From assembly GCA_029821755.1 (NCBI GenBank), contig JALGSV010000004.1, positions 1 to 64,000 on the forward strand: 64,000 bases of DNA, written 5' to 3'. Below, in pieces: positions 39,517 to 50,000 of this stretch. Made by a program: the position numbers and the translations under genes. The notes below the pieces were generated by a model that was not told the origin of the DNA, made no database searches, and saw only the letters and a program-made list of their open reading frames with translations. The stretch's first letter is position 1. Each line of letters begins with the position of its first letter. The DNA comes from Candidatus Zipacnadum vermilionense. GTDB lineage: Bacteria > Armatimonadota > Zipacnadia > Zipacnadales > Zipacnadaceae.

Positions 39517-41163
39517 TCACCTCAGTGTTCGGCGGGTGGCGCCCTGGGGCACCTGGTCCCGGTAGAGACCGGCGAAGCAGGCCGGGTTTATGTAGTTGTC
39601 CGGAGTACCCGCCCACTCCATCTGTGTCTTGCGGAAGCCGCCGAAGTCCGCGTCGTTGATCCCCACGTCGAAGCCCAGGCCCGACCAGTCCTTCCCGCGG
39701 CGCGCCTCGACCGGCGCTAGCGGCAGGTCCACTTGCACGTTGTACCCCTCCTTGGTCAGCTTCGTGGTCACGGTTATCCCCTGGAGGTCCTCCGGCAGCG
39801 GCTGCATCGCCTTCCAGGCGGCCGGTTCGCCGGGAGCTTTGGGGGCGAGGATCTGTAGGGCGATCACGTCGTTGCTGTAGACCGGTTTGCCCTGGTTTCG
39901 GTCGGAACGCAGGTCGAGGTAGAGCTCCACGCAGTCGCCGGCCGAGGGGTAGTCCAGGTCGGCGACGGTGAGGTCGTCGTCGGTGACGACCAGCGAGAAC
40001 CGCAGGCGGTCGGGAAGGGCGGCCACGGCGAAGCGGCCGCCGAGGTCTTGGGGGCCGAGCCAGAGGTGACTGCCGAACATAAGCGAGTCGGCGGCGAAGG
40101 TCTGCCACTTAAGCGAGGCCGCGGGAGCGGAGTCGGCGGCGACGGAGACGGCCGCCACCGCCGGGGCGACGACCAGCCAGCGCGCGTCGAAGCCGCCGTA
40201 GCCCTCGCCGCGGGCCCACAGATGTACCGGTGTGGCGTAGGAGCGGCGGGGGGTGGCCGAGACCGGGAGGGGCAGGTGGATCACGTCGCCCCCGCCGGCG
40301 CGCAGGCGGAGAGTCTGCTCGTGGACCTCGTCGGGATAGTCAATCTTCACCGTGCAATCCAGCGGGGCTACGGTGAAATTGCGCAGGCGGGCCTGGAGGT
40401 CGTAGGTAGGATCGGCCGACAGGAGGGAGCCGCCCACCAGGGCACAGGTGAAGGGGGCGACGGTGGCTGTGGCCTCGTCAAAGGCAGCCAGAACCGCGCG
40501 CGCCATGATGACTTGGGTGAAATCGCCCGGATGGTAGCCATACGGGAAGGGACCGCGGGAGTCGTGGTCGCCCTCGCGGATGGTGCGGTCCAGGTCCGCG
40601 ACGGCCACCCCGGAGGCAGCGGCCACCTCGCGGCCGGTCTGACTCCAGACGTTGTCCGGATCCTCAGCCTCGATGGGGTTGAGGCAGGCGATGACTACGG
40701 CTTGGGTGCGAGTGGCGACCAGGCCCAGCAGGCGGGTCAGGTCGTTGCGGAAGGCGTTCACGGAACGACCAGTGCCCATGTCGTTGCCGCCGAACTGCAC
40801 CAGGACCAGGTCGGGGTTCTCCATGATAACCTCGGCCTCCGCGCGGCGGAGGGCACCGGCGGTGGTCTCGCCGGGGTGGCCTTGGACGACTAGACGGACC
40901 TGGCTCTTAGGGAAGCGGTAGGCCAGGTAGTCGGCGAAGAGGCGGGGGAAGATATGGCGGCCATCGGTACCCATGCCTTGGGTGAGCGAGTCACCAAAGG
41001 CGACAACGGTTACAGGGCTGCCTTGCTGGAGGCGGGCGACCAGGTCCTGGCCGCGCTGGAGCATGTCCGGAGCGACAGCACGGGCGGGGAGGACGGCGCC
41101 GACCAGCAGGAGGCCGAGGGTAAGAGCAAGGCACGAAGGGAATATGGTCTTGTTCATGGTCAT
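39517..41163 (-). CDS. Secreted SGNH/GDSL hydrolase with C-terminal CBM9-like domain
   Basis: A 548-residue exported esterase-like protein. The signal peptide (PSCLALTLGLLLVGAVLPARA) is followed by an SGNH hydrolase domain: VTVVAFGDSLTQGMGTDGRH with the nucleophile Ser in block I, FGGNDMG in block III, and YGYHPGDF with the His of block V near residue 205. After about residue 250 a linker beta domain leads to a C-terminal carbohydrate-binding family 9-like module (DDDLTVADLDYPSAGDCVEL; YLDLRSDRNQG; ending at the family-like GFDVGINDADF). Deacetylation of acylated polysaccharide is a plausible task. The frame extends to 41751, but only the ATGs at 41163 and 41157 precede the signal peptide; 41163 is used. 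It is divergent from the 41381 gene. Confidence 0.82.
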   Translation of the reverse strand: MTMNKTIFPSCLALTLGLLLVGAVLPARAVAPDMLQRGQDLVARLQQGSPVTVVAFGDSLTQGMGTDGRHIFPRLFADYLAYRFPKSQVRLVVQGHPGETTAGALRRAEAEVIMENPDLVLVQFGGNDMGTGRSVNAFRNDLTRLLGLVATRTQAVVIACLNPIEAEDPDNVWSQTGREVAAASGVAVADLDRTIREGDHDSRGPFPYGYHPGDFTQVIMARAVLAAFDEATATVAPFTCALVGGSLLSADPTYDLQARLRNFTVAPLDCTVKIDYPDEVHEQTLRLRAGGGDVIHLPLPVSATPRRSYATPVHLWARGEGYGGFDARWLVVAPAVAAVSVAADSAPAASLKWQTFAADSLMFGSHLWLGPQDLGGRFAVAALPDRLRFSLVVTDDDLTVADLDYPSAGDCVELYLDLRSDRNQGKPVYSNDVIALQILAPKAPGEPAAWKAMQPLPEDLQGITVTTKLTKEGYNVQVDLPLAPVEARRGKDWSGLGFDVGINDADFGGFRKTQMEWAGTPDNYINPACFAGLYRDQVPQGATRRTLR

Positions 41164-41380
41164 GATGGTAGTGCTATTCGCCTCGCACGCAGGTAGGCCT
41201 TCCCGGGGCGAAGAACGCCGTGCTTGCCCTCGCATGGTGGCGTTCAAGCCACGTGCGCGGAGCCGAAGACAGGTGAACTTGGTCGGCTTGCCCACGGCCA
41301 GGCGGGCCCGGTAGGTATCCGCAGATACGGCGCGGAACAATCCTCTGTATGGCTCACCCTTCCCCCAAGAGGTACCCCCC

Positions 41381-43165
41381 ATGAGAAGGCGCGGTGCGTG
41401 GTACTTGCGACTGGTGTTCTGCTCGGTGCTGCTGGCAGTGGCCTGGTCGGTGTATAGCCAGGGCCCTCCCCCTAACCTCCTTCCCAACAGTGGATTTGAA
41501 GAGATCAAGGACGGCGCGCCGGTGGGGTGGACGAAGGCGGATGCCGGGGAGTGGAGCCTGGAGACAGGGCTGTTCGGCGACCGCTCGTTGCAGCTCAAGG
41601 CTCCGGCGGCGGGGGAGCAGAATGGGACCTCGTGGGGGTATTCCAGCTGGTTCCCGGTGACGGGAGGGAAGCTGTATCTGCTGGTGTTCTGGGCGAAGGG
41701 GCCTGCATCGTGGCCCCGGGGGGCGGATAGCATGATGCAGTGGAGCTTCAAGCAGGCGGATGGAACCGGACTGCCGCAGAAGCAGGAGCACCGGGTGCCG
41801 ATAGCGCCGAGCTACGCCGCGGGCAAGTGGCAGGTGGGACACTATGTGGTGCGCGCCCCGGCAGAGGCAACCAGCGCGCAGCTCGCGCTGTACGTGGTGA
41901 CCAGCGAGACCAATCCGGCGGCGCTGCAGTTCGACGCGCTGCGTGTCAGCGAGTATCAGCCGCCGGAGCCCGGCAAGCAGAGTTGGTTCTACGCGGCGGC
42001 CACCTACGGCGTGAGCGGGGAGCAGGTGGAGGACGCGCAGGCCACCAAGGGGCGGGTCTGGAGGCTGCCGGTGGGCAAGTACCCGGCGGGAGGCAAGATC
42101 AGCGGGCCACTAATCTCGGAGCAGGACCCAGGGCAGTACCGGGCGCTGTTCCGCATGAAGGTAGCGGACAACACTATCGCCAAGCCGGTGGCGTATATCC
42201 GCATCACTGGGGACAATCTGGTGAACGTCAGTCAGACGGCAGGGCTGACGGTGCTGGGGACGGATTTTGCCCAGCCCAATGAGTACCAAGAGTTCCCGGT
42301 GGAGTTCATCCGCTCGCCGCTGGGGGGATTGCAGTACCTGGTGGACTGGTACGGGCTAACCGACATGTCGCTGGACGGGGTGACTGTAAGGGAGGAGAAG
42401 CTGCTGGCGGACCTGGACTGGGTAAGCCTGTACGGGCTGCCGACGGCCGGACCGGTGGGGGAGTTGGGGCCGGGGGCGCTGGTGTGCCGGGGGCTGGGGT
42501 GCCCCGCCTGGCGGCTGGAGCCGGCGCTGGCGCTGGCGGGAGCGCAGCCGGTGAAGAGCTACTGGTTCTACACCGGCGCGGGCGGGCTGCCGCACGTGAC
42601 CCCGGACTTCGGCGAAAAACCCACCGGCGAATTCCCCCAGCGCGTGGAAGACCTCCAGCCGTACAGTGTGGTGGTCTTGGCGGATGTGCCAGCGGATGCG
42701 CTGGGCTTTGCCGGGCGGCAGGCGCTGCGGCAGTTCGTGGAGGCGGGAGGCGGTCTGCTGGTGCTGGGCGGGTACTACAGCTACGGCCGAGGGGCCATTG
42801 CGCGGAGCTTCTTGGAGGAGATGTTGCCGGTGGCGGTCACCGATACCTGGGACCTGGCGCCGGCGGGAGTTGCGGTCCAGGCGGTGGAGGGGCTGGCGCT
42901 GCCCTCCAACGTGGCCTGGGTGCCGGCGCCGCAGTGTCTGTGGCTGCACCAGGTGCGAGCCAAGCCGGAGGGCAAGGTGGTGCTCAAGGCAGGGGATAAA
43001 CCCTTCCTGGTGGTGGGGGAGTTCGGGAAGGGGCGGGTGGCGGCCTGCGCCGGAACCATCATGGGAGCGCCGGGAGCGGGGCAGCAGCCGTTCTGGGAAT
43101 GGAAGGACTGGCCGAAGGTGCTGTTTGCCACGGTGGACTACCTGCGGCAGGGGAGGGACTGGTAA
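41381..43165 (+). CDS. Secreted protein with C-terminal amidotransferase-like domain (paralogue 3)
   Basis: A 594-residue exported protein with the same plan as the 16573 protein. It has a signal peptide (LVFCSVLLAVAWSVYS), a CBM4/9-type module starting NLLPNSGFEEIKDGAPVGWT, a second beta-rich region to about residue 350, and a C-terminal amidotransferase-like domain. That domain shows YSVVVLADVPADALGFAGRQ, EAGGGLLVLGGYYSYGRGAI, LPVAVTDTWDLAPAG and GEFGKGRVAACAGTIMGAPG, and closes QPFWEWKDWPKVLFATVDYL. As in the paralogues, I see no complete catalytic triad. Its TAA overlaps the ATG of the next gene (TAATG), so the two proteins are probably made in fixed ratio. The function is unknown. Confidence 0.72.
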   Translation: MRRRGAWYLRLVFCSVLLAVAWSVYSQGPPPNLLPNSGFEEIKDGAPVGWTKADAGEWSLETGLFGDRSLQLKAPAAGEQNGTSWGYSSWFPVTGGKLYLLVFWAKGPASWPRGADSMMQWSFKQADGTGLPQKQEHRVPIAPSYAAGKWQVGHYVVRAPAEATSAQLALYVVTSETNPAALQFDALRVSEYQPPEPGKQSWFYAAATYGVSGEQVEDAQATKGRVWRLPVGKYPAGGKISGPLISEQDPGQYRALFRMKVADNTIAKPVAYIRITGDNLVNVSQTAGLTVLGTDFAQPNEYQEFPVEFIRSPLGGLQYLVDWYGLTDMSLDGVTVREEKLLADLDWVSLYGLPTAGPVGELGPGALVCRGLGCPAWRLEPALALAGAQPVKSYWFYTGAGGLPHVTPDFGEKPTGEFPQRVEDLQPYSVVVLADVPADALGFAGRQALRQFVEAGGGLLVLGGYYSYGRGAIARSFLEEMLPVAVTDTWDLAPAGVAVQAVEGLALPSNVAWVPAPQCLWLHQVRAKPEGKVVLKAGDKPFLVVGEFGKGRVAACAGTIMGAPGAGQQPFWEWKDWPKVLFATVDYLRQGRDW

Positions 43166-45660
43166 TGCGCACTCGTCGCCTGTGGTTGCTCAGTTGTCTG
43201 GTCTTGGTCGTGATGGCACTGGGGGCCGGGGCCGCCCCGGACCCGGCGCTGGTGGGTTATTGGAGTGGGGACGAGGTGAGTGGGATCAAGGTCTTTGACG
43301 GGTCGGGGCAGGGGCATCCGGGGTTCGTGTATGGGGAAGTACAACAGATCCCGGGGCGCGTGGGACGGGGGCTGCAATTCGACCGAGACAGCTATGTGGA
43401 GATCGGGTCGAGCACTGGACTGGACCTAGGTGAGCAGTTCACGATTGAGTTCTTGATCTTGGCTGGCGAACAGAAGGGCAACTTCCCGATGTTCGTGCGC
43501 GGCGACATGATGGAATCCTTCGACCTGTACTTTGACCCCCCCGGCGGGATGAACCTGCGGGTCGGGAAGTTCAAAGGAATCGACCACGTGGCGCGCGGAT
43601 TCCTGGACCCGGCGGCGTGGCAGCACGTGGCCTGGACCTACGACGGTAAGCTGGGCGAGAAGTCCCTGCGGGTCTACGTCAACGGCGAACTCAAGCAGAC
43701 GTGGGACGAGGCGGGCCAGATGGGGGCGAGCAGGAAGCCGCTGACCATTGGGCGCGGGGCGAGTCTGGATGAGATCCGTCTATACCAGCGGGCGCTTAGC
43801 GCGGAAGAGGTAGCCGAGCGGGCCCAGGCGCCGGAGAAGTTCGTGGGGCGGGAGGTGGTGGTGTCGCAGGTCTGGCCGAGCAAGCTGCTGACCCGGCCGG
43901 GGGAGAAGGCGGTGCTGAAAATAGGAGTGGGCTCGCTGGCGGCGGTCGCCAAGACAGTCAAACTCAAGGTCTTCCTGGAGGGCGGCGTAGACCGTGTGAT
44001 TCCCCTGCAGGAGACGACGGTGGCGTTAGGCCCCGGAGAGGTGAAGGACCTCAGCGTGGACTGGGATCCAGGGGCGAACCGCTATGGTTATGACTTGGTG
44101 GCGGAGGTGCGGGACGAGCAGGGACAATTGCTGGACCGCAAGAGCGAAACCTTCCTGGTCGGGAAGAACCCGTACCAGTTGGGGCAGTACACCATGTTTG
44201 CCTCGTACACCTGGGACGAGGAGAGCCTGAAGGCGGCGCGACGCCATGCAGTGACGATGCGCCGGTACTACATCCCGCTGAGCGAGTACTGGTGCATCAA
44301 CCCGGACAACTTCGCCAAGTGCGTGCCGGATTCGGACAAGTGGTTCGTGGGGATGGGAGCGACGGCCTACCGCGACTCGGAGGAGACTACGCAGGCGCTG
44401 CTGACGGCGTGCCATGAGCTGGGGCTGGGCGTGGTGCCCTACTCGATCTCGTATGCCAGCGGCTACTACGGGACGCGGATGGCGCTGGAGCATCCGGAGT
44501 GGATGGCGTACGACAGCAAGGGGCGGATTACGGGAGGGGTGGAGACCGAGCTGCTCGAGTTGATGACGAAGTTCTACCAGCGCTACCCGCGGAGCCTGGA
44601 GGACCAGGAACTCATGGCGGCAATCGGCCGCTTCCCCAACTCGGGAGCGGGGCTGCAGATTTCTACGGTGAACCTGGCGAACCGGGAGACGATGCGCTTC
44701 CATGCAGCGCAGGTGGCGGCGGGGGTCAAGCACTTCCAGTGGGACGGGCTGCGCTGGGACGGGCATCCGCAGGTAGGCGGACCGGGGGACCCGGTGTCGC
44801 TGGGAGTGCCGGAGTTGTTCGACGTGACGGGGAAGCCCCTGGTGCCCGACCCCGCCACCCGGGATCGAATCACCGTGGACAACACCCGGATGGTCAAGGA
44901 GTTGGTGCTCAAGGAGAACCCGAATGCGGTCTTCGGGTACAACTGGGGCCTGGAGTACGAAAAACATGGCCGGGTGCGGCCGACCGACTATGAGGAGTGC
45001 TGCAAGGACGGGGGGACGATCCTGTGGGAGTCGATCAACAGTATCCACGACGCCTCCAGCCCCTGGCACCGCTGGAAGGATGCGGCGGACGCGATGGCCG
45101 ATGAGGTGGAGCATCCGTGGCAGTACGGCGGGTTCCTGCAGTTGGGGTACTTCCCGTGGTGGAACGCGCAGGAGGTCTTCGGGCGACACCTGATATCGCT
45201 GATCCTGGCGGCGCGGGCGCGGCTTGCCGGGGCGCCGGGGCTGGACAGCAACGGGCCGTACCTGCGGTTTGCGGGGCGGTATTCGGAGCTGCTATACGAC
45301 CCCACGGTGGCCCGGTCGACGGAGTGGGCGAAGGCGGTCCACGTGGACTCCGACCGGGTGTGGTGGCAGAAGTACGTCTATGAGCGACCGGCAGCGGAGG
45401 GGAGACAGGTGATCGTGCACCTGATCAACTCGCCGGCCACGGAGTTCGTGGAGATTGGCGGGACAACGTCGCCACCGCTGATGAAAAACGTGCAGGTGAG
45501 CTTCGACTTGCCCGGCGGGCAGAGGCCCCAGGGCGTGTACCTACTATCCCCCGATCGGCGGCCGTTCCTGAGTAAGCTGCAGCCGCAGGGACAGGGCAAG
45601 CAGTTGGTGGTGACGGTACCGGAGTTATTGTACTGGGCTGTGGTGGTGTTGCAGTTCTAG
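43165..45660 (+). CDS. Secreted LamG plus TIM-barrel glycoside-hydrolase-like protein
   Basis: An 831-residue exported protein. Signal peptide to about residue 25. A LamG/concanavalin-like domain covers residues 27-225 (GYWSGDEVSGIKVFDGSGQG; GLQFDRDSYVEIGSSTGLDL; ISLDEIRLYQRAL-like end). An Ig-like domain follows, then a predicted TIM barrel with VKHFQWDGLRWDGHP near residue 525 and GTILWESINSI near residue 617, where the 21561/24043 proteins have RMD and LDE. The C-terminal beta-sandwich is clearly shared with them (RQVIVHLINSPATEF; VTVPELLYWAVVVLQF). It is a distant member of the same enzyme family with a different binding domain. Start ATG 43165 is preceded by GGGGAGGG. No CAZy family can be named. 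Confidence 0.72.
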   Translation: MRTRRLWLLSCLVLVVMALGAGAAPDPALVGYWSGDEVSGIKVFDGSGQGHPGFVYGEVQQIPGRVGRGLQFDRDSYVEIGSSTGLDLGEQFTIEFLILAGEQKGNFPMFVRGDMMESFDLYFDPPGGMNLRVGKFKGIDHVARGFLDPAAWQHVAWTYDGKLGEKSLRVYVNGELKQTWDEAGQMGASRKPLTIGRGASLDEIRLYQRALSAEEVAERAQAPEKFVGREVVVSQVWPSKLLTRPGEKAVLKIGVGSLAAVAKTVKLKVFLEGGVDRVIPLQETTVALGPGEVKDLSVDWDPGANRYGYDLVAEVRDEQGQLLDRKSETFLVGKNPYQLGQYTMFASYTWDEESLKAARRHAVTMRRYYIPLSEYWCINPDNFAKCVPDSDKWFVGMGATAYRDSEETTQALLTACHELGLGVVPYSISYASGYYGTRMALEHPEWMAYDSKGRITGGVETELLELMTKFYQRYPRSLEDQELMAAIGRFPNSGAGLQISTVNLANRETMRFHAAQVAAGVKHFQWDGLRWDGHPQVGGPGDPVSLGVPELFDVTGKPLVPDPATRDRITVDNTRMVKELVLKENPNAVFGYNWGLEYEKHGRVRPTDYEECCKDGGTILWESINSIHDASSPWHRWKDAADAMADEVEHPWQYGGFLQLGYFPWWNAQEVFGRHLISLILAARARLAGAPGLDSNGPYLRFAGRYSELLYDPTVARSTEWAKAVHVDSDRVWWQKYVYERPAAEGRQVIVHLINSPATEFVEIGGTTSPPLMKNVQVSFDLPGGQRPQGVYLLSPDRRPFLSKLQPQGQGKQLVVTVPELLYWAVVVLQF

Positions 45661-45674
45661 CAAGGCCTCACCCG

Positions 45675-45697
45675 CTGCGCACGCTACGCGTGCGCAG
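45675..45697. repeat. Perfect intergenic inverted repeat
   Basis: CTGCGCACGC-tac-GCGTGCGCAG, a 10-bp perfect stem with a three-base loop. It starts 15 bases after the stop of the 43165 gene. No T-run follows. Confidence 0.7.
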
Positions 45698-45699
45698 GG

Positions 45700-45738
45700 C
45701 CCCCTCTCTGAGCGCCGACGCTCTGGGCAGGAGAGGGG
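45700..45738. repeat. Intergenic palindromic repeat, family B
   Basis: Outer arms CCCCTCTC and GGAGAGGGG enclose an inner GAGCG-ccga-CGCTC hairpin and the GGGCA segment. The inside differs from the other copies, but the arms are the same. Confidence 0.7.
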
Positions 45739-45757
45739 AAACCAGGCTGGAGGATTC

Positions 45758-47014
45758 ATGTTGTCGACCGCTCTGCCCGACCACGATGTAGCCATCTTGC
45801 GCGACTTGGCCCGGGAGTACGCCGAGGTCATCGCCGATCCCACTCAGCAGGAGAAGATCGAGCTGTGGCAGGCGCTCAACCGCCTGGAGCCGGTGCGACC
45901 GATGGTGCGGCTGTCCAACAGCGCCTGGGATCAGACGCTACCGGAGAGTGCGTACGTGTGCACCGACGAGTTCTGCCGGGAGCAGGAGCGGTTCTTCCGC
46001 TGGCACCTGTATATGTGGCAGAACCTGAAGGATGACTTCGTCTACGACGACGCGGTCTACGTGCCGGTGGTAATCCGGACGGCAAGCTGGGGGGTGGAGA
46101 TCGACGCGGTGCGGCCGGACCACAGCTTCGGGGCGGCCCATTATGAGCCGGTGATTCGGACGGAGGCGGACATCGAGAAGCTGCATCTCCCGACGACGGA
46201 GGTGGACTGGGAGCAGACGGAGCGCGACTACCAGCGGGCGGCAGAGTTGTACCAGGGGATTCTTCCGGTGCGGAAGCGGGGCATGGTGGGGACCTGGTTC
46301 GCCATCTTCGACCACTACATCCAGTGGCGGGGATTGGGCCAGGCCTTCATGGACATGGTGGACCGGCCGCAGTGGCTGCACCGAATCCTGAGCCTGATGA
46401 CCGCAGGGGAGCTGGCGAAGCTGGACGCGCTGGAGGCAGCCGGAGCACTGTCCTTGAACAACGGGGCCAACGGGACGCAGGGCGTGGGCCCCAACGGGCT
46501 GGCCTTCACCGATCAGCTGCCCCCGCCGGACTTCGACGGGGTACACGTGCGGTCCAGGGACATGTGGGGGCATGCAACCACGCAGATATTTGCGGACGTG
46601 TCGCCGGCCATGCATGAGGAGTTCGCCCTGCAGTATGAGGGCCGGTACCTGAAGCGATTTGGGCTGGCCAGCTATGGCTGCTGCGAGGCGCTGCACCGGA
46701 AGGTGGACCTGATCCTCAAGCATGTGCCGCATCTGCGCAAGCTGTCGATGAGCCCGTGGGTGGACGTGGCCGCCGGGGCGGAGGCGTTGGGGCGCCGGGC
46801 GGTGTACTCCTACAAGCCCAATCCGGCGCTCCTGGCCGGGGAGACGTGGGCTAAGGAGCACGTGCGGGCCGGCCTACGGGAGGTGTTGGACAAGACGCGC
46901 GGCTGCGCGGTGGAAATCATCATGAAGGACTTGCACTCGTGTCACTGGGAGCCGCAGCGGATGATTGACTGGGTGGAAGTGGCGATGGACCTGGTGGAGA
47001 GCGGGGCGTGGTAG
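45758..47014 (+). CDS. URO-D superfamily protein 3 (divergent)
   Basis: A 418-residue protein. The second half shows the superfamily pattern: IFADVSPAMHEEFALQYEGR, then LASYGCCEALHRKVDLILKH and LRKLSMSPWVDVAAGAEAL, which corresponds to the URO-D barrel end with its GCCE-type metal-ligand-like Cys/Glu/His region. The N-terminal half is longer and different from the other two URO-D proteins (FRWHLYMWQNLKDDFVYDDA). Methyl transfer to a corrinoid or thiol is the usual inference for this branch; HemE function is unlikely. ATG 45758 follows GGAGG. It sits between the LamG/TIM-barrel gene and the large GH42-like gene on the same strand (97 and 57-base gaps), which ties this group to glycan breakdown. 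Confidence 0.75.
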   Translation: MLSTALPDHDVAILRDLAREYAEVIADPTQQEKIELWQALNRLEPVRPMVRLSNSAWDQTLPESAYVCTDEFCREQERFFRWHLYMWQNLKDDFVYDDAVYVPVVIRTASWGVEIDAVRPDHSFGAAHYEPVIRTEADIEKLHLPTTEVDWEQTERDYQRAAELYQGILPVRKRGMVGTWFAIFDHYIQWRGLGQAFMDMVDRPQWLHRILSLMTAGELAKLDALEAAGALSLNNGANGTQGVGPNGLAFTDQLPPPDFDGVHVRSRDMWGHATTQIFADVSPAMHEEFALQYEGRYLKRFGLASYGCCEALHRKVDLILKHVPHLRKLSMSPWVDVAAGAEALGRRAVYSYKPNPALLAGETWAKEHVRAGLREVLDKTRGCAVEIIMKDLHSCHWEPQRMIDWVEVAMDLVESGAW

Positions 47015-47071
47015 GGAAAGGAGAATGTGGGAGACTAGGGGCGGTTTCTGGACGGCTGTAAGGAGAATGAG

Positions 47072-50000
47072 ATGAAGACTGGTTATCGCCGCTTGGTGTT
47101 GATGGTTGTCGTCCTTGCCCTGGTGGGCTGTGTCTGGGTGGTGCCCGTGGCGGCGGAGGTCCTGCGGGGGTTCGGGGAGGTTACGGTGGCACCGATGCCC
47201 GCCGGGGCGCTCGGAGGGTACATCTTCGCCTGCGAGAGCCCGGACAAAGCGCTGGTACTGATGCATAAGCTGGGGCGGGACCTGGAGCAGAGCGCTACCG
47301 TGGCGGTTTCTTGGGAGGAGGTCAAGGTGGGGGAGGCCACGGCCTCGGTGCTGGTCAGGCCGGGGCTGGGGGCGTTTCTGCCTGCGGTGGTGGGGAGCAA
47401 GGTGCTGGTCTTCACGATCGTCCAGCAGCAGGGCTTGGAGGCGGCCCTCGCGCCGGCAGCGGCGCAGCTCGGCGGGGCGCGGTACTTTGACCCCGCCTTC
47501 CGCTATGCGGTGTATCTGGATAAATTCGACCACTACGGCATCGGGTCTTGGTATCCGCAGTACTGGGGAGACGATAACACCAAGGGCAAGCCGAACAGCG
47601 TGGATGACCACTTTGCCTACGCCAGGAAGATGGGGCTGACGGTGCAGCCCAACGGCGGGGGGCATCTGCTGACGAACCTGCTGCCGAAGATTCGGGAGTA
47701 CGACCGTCCGTATCATTTTGCGCAGTGGCTGGAATGGTCGCAGGAACTGGCGCTGATGTGTCCGGAGGACCTGACCATGCCTAGCGACCTGTTTGACGTC
47801 ATGCCCAGCTACTACGGGCAGGTGAGCGAGGGCGGCAAGCAGCTGCTGGCCTACCGCAACTGGAGCTTCCAGCAAACGGTGAAGGAGCGGGTGGATGATC
47901 CGCTGCTAGTGGACTGGCTCGATCCGAATGGCGAGGTGGGGCCGTGGACGCTGCATTACTACTGGGATGTGTCGGAGAACAATCGGCGGAATATGGTTGA
48001 CTGGCTGCAGAAGCAGCGAGGCTATACGCGCGCCAGCCTGGGGGAGGCATGGTATGGGGACAGGAGGCGTTTCCGGTCGTGGGACCAGGTGCCTTTCCCC
48101 GTAAGCTACGACTTCTTCGGCTGGGAGCAAGACAGCGTGCAAGCGGATAGGCTCTGGCGGGTGCACTCGGGCACGCTGGCCGAGGGACTCGAAGCCGGAT
48201 TTGAGCGGAGCGACTGCGATGACAGTCAGTGGCCGGGGCTGAACATGCCGGGCGGCGAACTACCGGCAATGTCGTGGCGGGCCAAGAAACAGCAGTGGTA
48301 CCGGGGGACGCTCAACGTAGCGGACAAGTGGCTCAACGACCGCAGGAAGCGTGGGAGGATCTATCTTAACACGGTGACGCTGACCAGTTCCGGCGGGTGG
48401 CGGAATCCGGACTACGTGTGGGTGAATGGGGAGGAGCTGTCGGGTATCAACCACTGTCCGGGCTACGCGCTGGTGGGGCAAGTAGACGTGACGGACGTGC
48501 TCAAGCCGGGGCGCAACAGCATCGCGTACCTGGAGAATGACCCCCGGGGCGGGCCCATGGGCCCCTTCTTCCTGACGACCAAGCTCTACGAGGAATACCC
48601 CTTCGCCGATTCGCACCTGAACGCGCGGTACTATGACTGGCGCACCTACGTCTCGTGGTGCATCGCGGACAAGATGGAGCAGACGATCAAGGCGATCCGC
48701 GGGGTGGACCCGGACCGGTTCATCAAGATGCACGCGGCTGAGGACAAGTACTTGGGGATTCCGCTGCAAGCGCGCTACGGGGCGTTCGGGCACAATACGG
48801 GAGAGGGCGGGTTCTTCCGTCCCTGGGACAAGCGGTTCGGCTATCCCAGGGGCGTGCCGGCCTCGGCGGAGTTCGGCGGGGGGATCGAGACGGTCGCGGG
48901 GCTGAAGCGCTGGATCGGCTGGTTCACCTTCGAGGGGCTCAACGCCTTCGATAATTTCCACAACATCCAGCAGATGATGTACGGGCCGCCCGCGGAGACG
49001 TGGGTCCAGTACATGCCGTACCTCAAGCTGGCCAACCGGCGGGACCTGAAGAAGCCGGACATCGCCCTGCTGTGGTCATCACTCAACTGCCACCTCCTGC
49101 CCCGGCCCGTCCCGTATTGCTTCGACATCGGGCGAGGCGACCTGCAGTCCATCGGGTACTCATACGTGGACATGGACGAGGTTGGCATCAAGGACGGACT
49201 GGCCAAGGACTACCCGGTGCTGTGGGATACGGGTACGTGGATCATGTCACCGGAGACAGTAGCGAATATCAAGGGCTACGTGGAAGCGGGCGGGACCTAC
49301 GTGGCCTTGCAGGAGACCGGACGACATACCTTCACCAAGAAAGATGCGTGGCCGATTGCGGACCTGACCGGGTTCCGGGTGCGCGAAATCCGCCCGATGA
49401 CGGGTACGCTGAGCATTCTCCACGACCAGCCACTGTTTACGAAGCTGGCAGGGAAGACGTTCTATAACCGAGGAAAGTCCATTGACTACTCGGACTACAA
49501 CTACGCCAACAAGTGCGTGGCGCTGGAGCCGGTGGCGGAGGGGACCCAGGTGATTGCGCGTTACGAGGACGGATCTATCGCCATCGGGATGCGCAAGCTG
49601 GGCCAGGGCCGAGTCATCGTTCTGGGCAGCCCCTTCTGGCGGGACTCGTACGATGGGGAGGGGATGTGGTGGCCGGGGGAGGGGCAGTGCGCCTTCCTCG
49701 AGGACATTCTGGCTGGGCTGGGGCTGCAGCCGCTGGCAACCTCCGATTCGCATGACATCTGGAAGGAGCACTACCTGGCCAACAACGGCACCGAGGAGTA
49801 CCTGGCGTTGTGGAATCCCTTCGACACGCCACGGACCTTCAGCGTGGACTGGACGACCAAGCATCCGGCGGCGGGGTTGTATGATCCGAAGGACGAGCAG
49901 CCGCTGGCGGGGCAGATCAACGGGAACAATGTATACCTGGAGAAGGTGACGCTGGGGCCGCTGGAGACGCTGCTGGTGGCTACGCAGCCGATCCGGGCCC

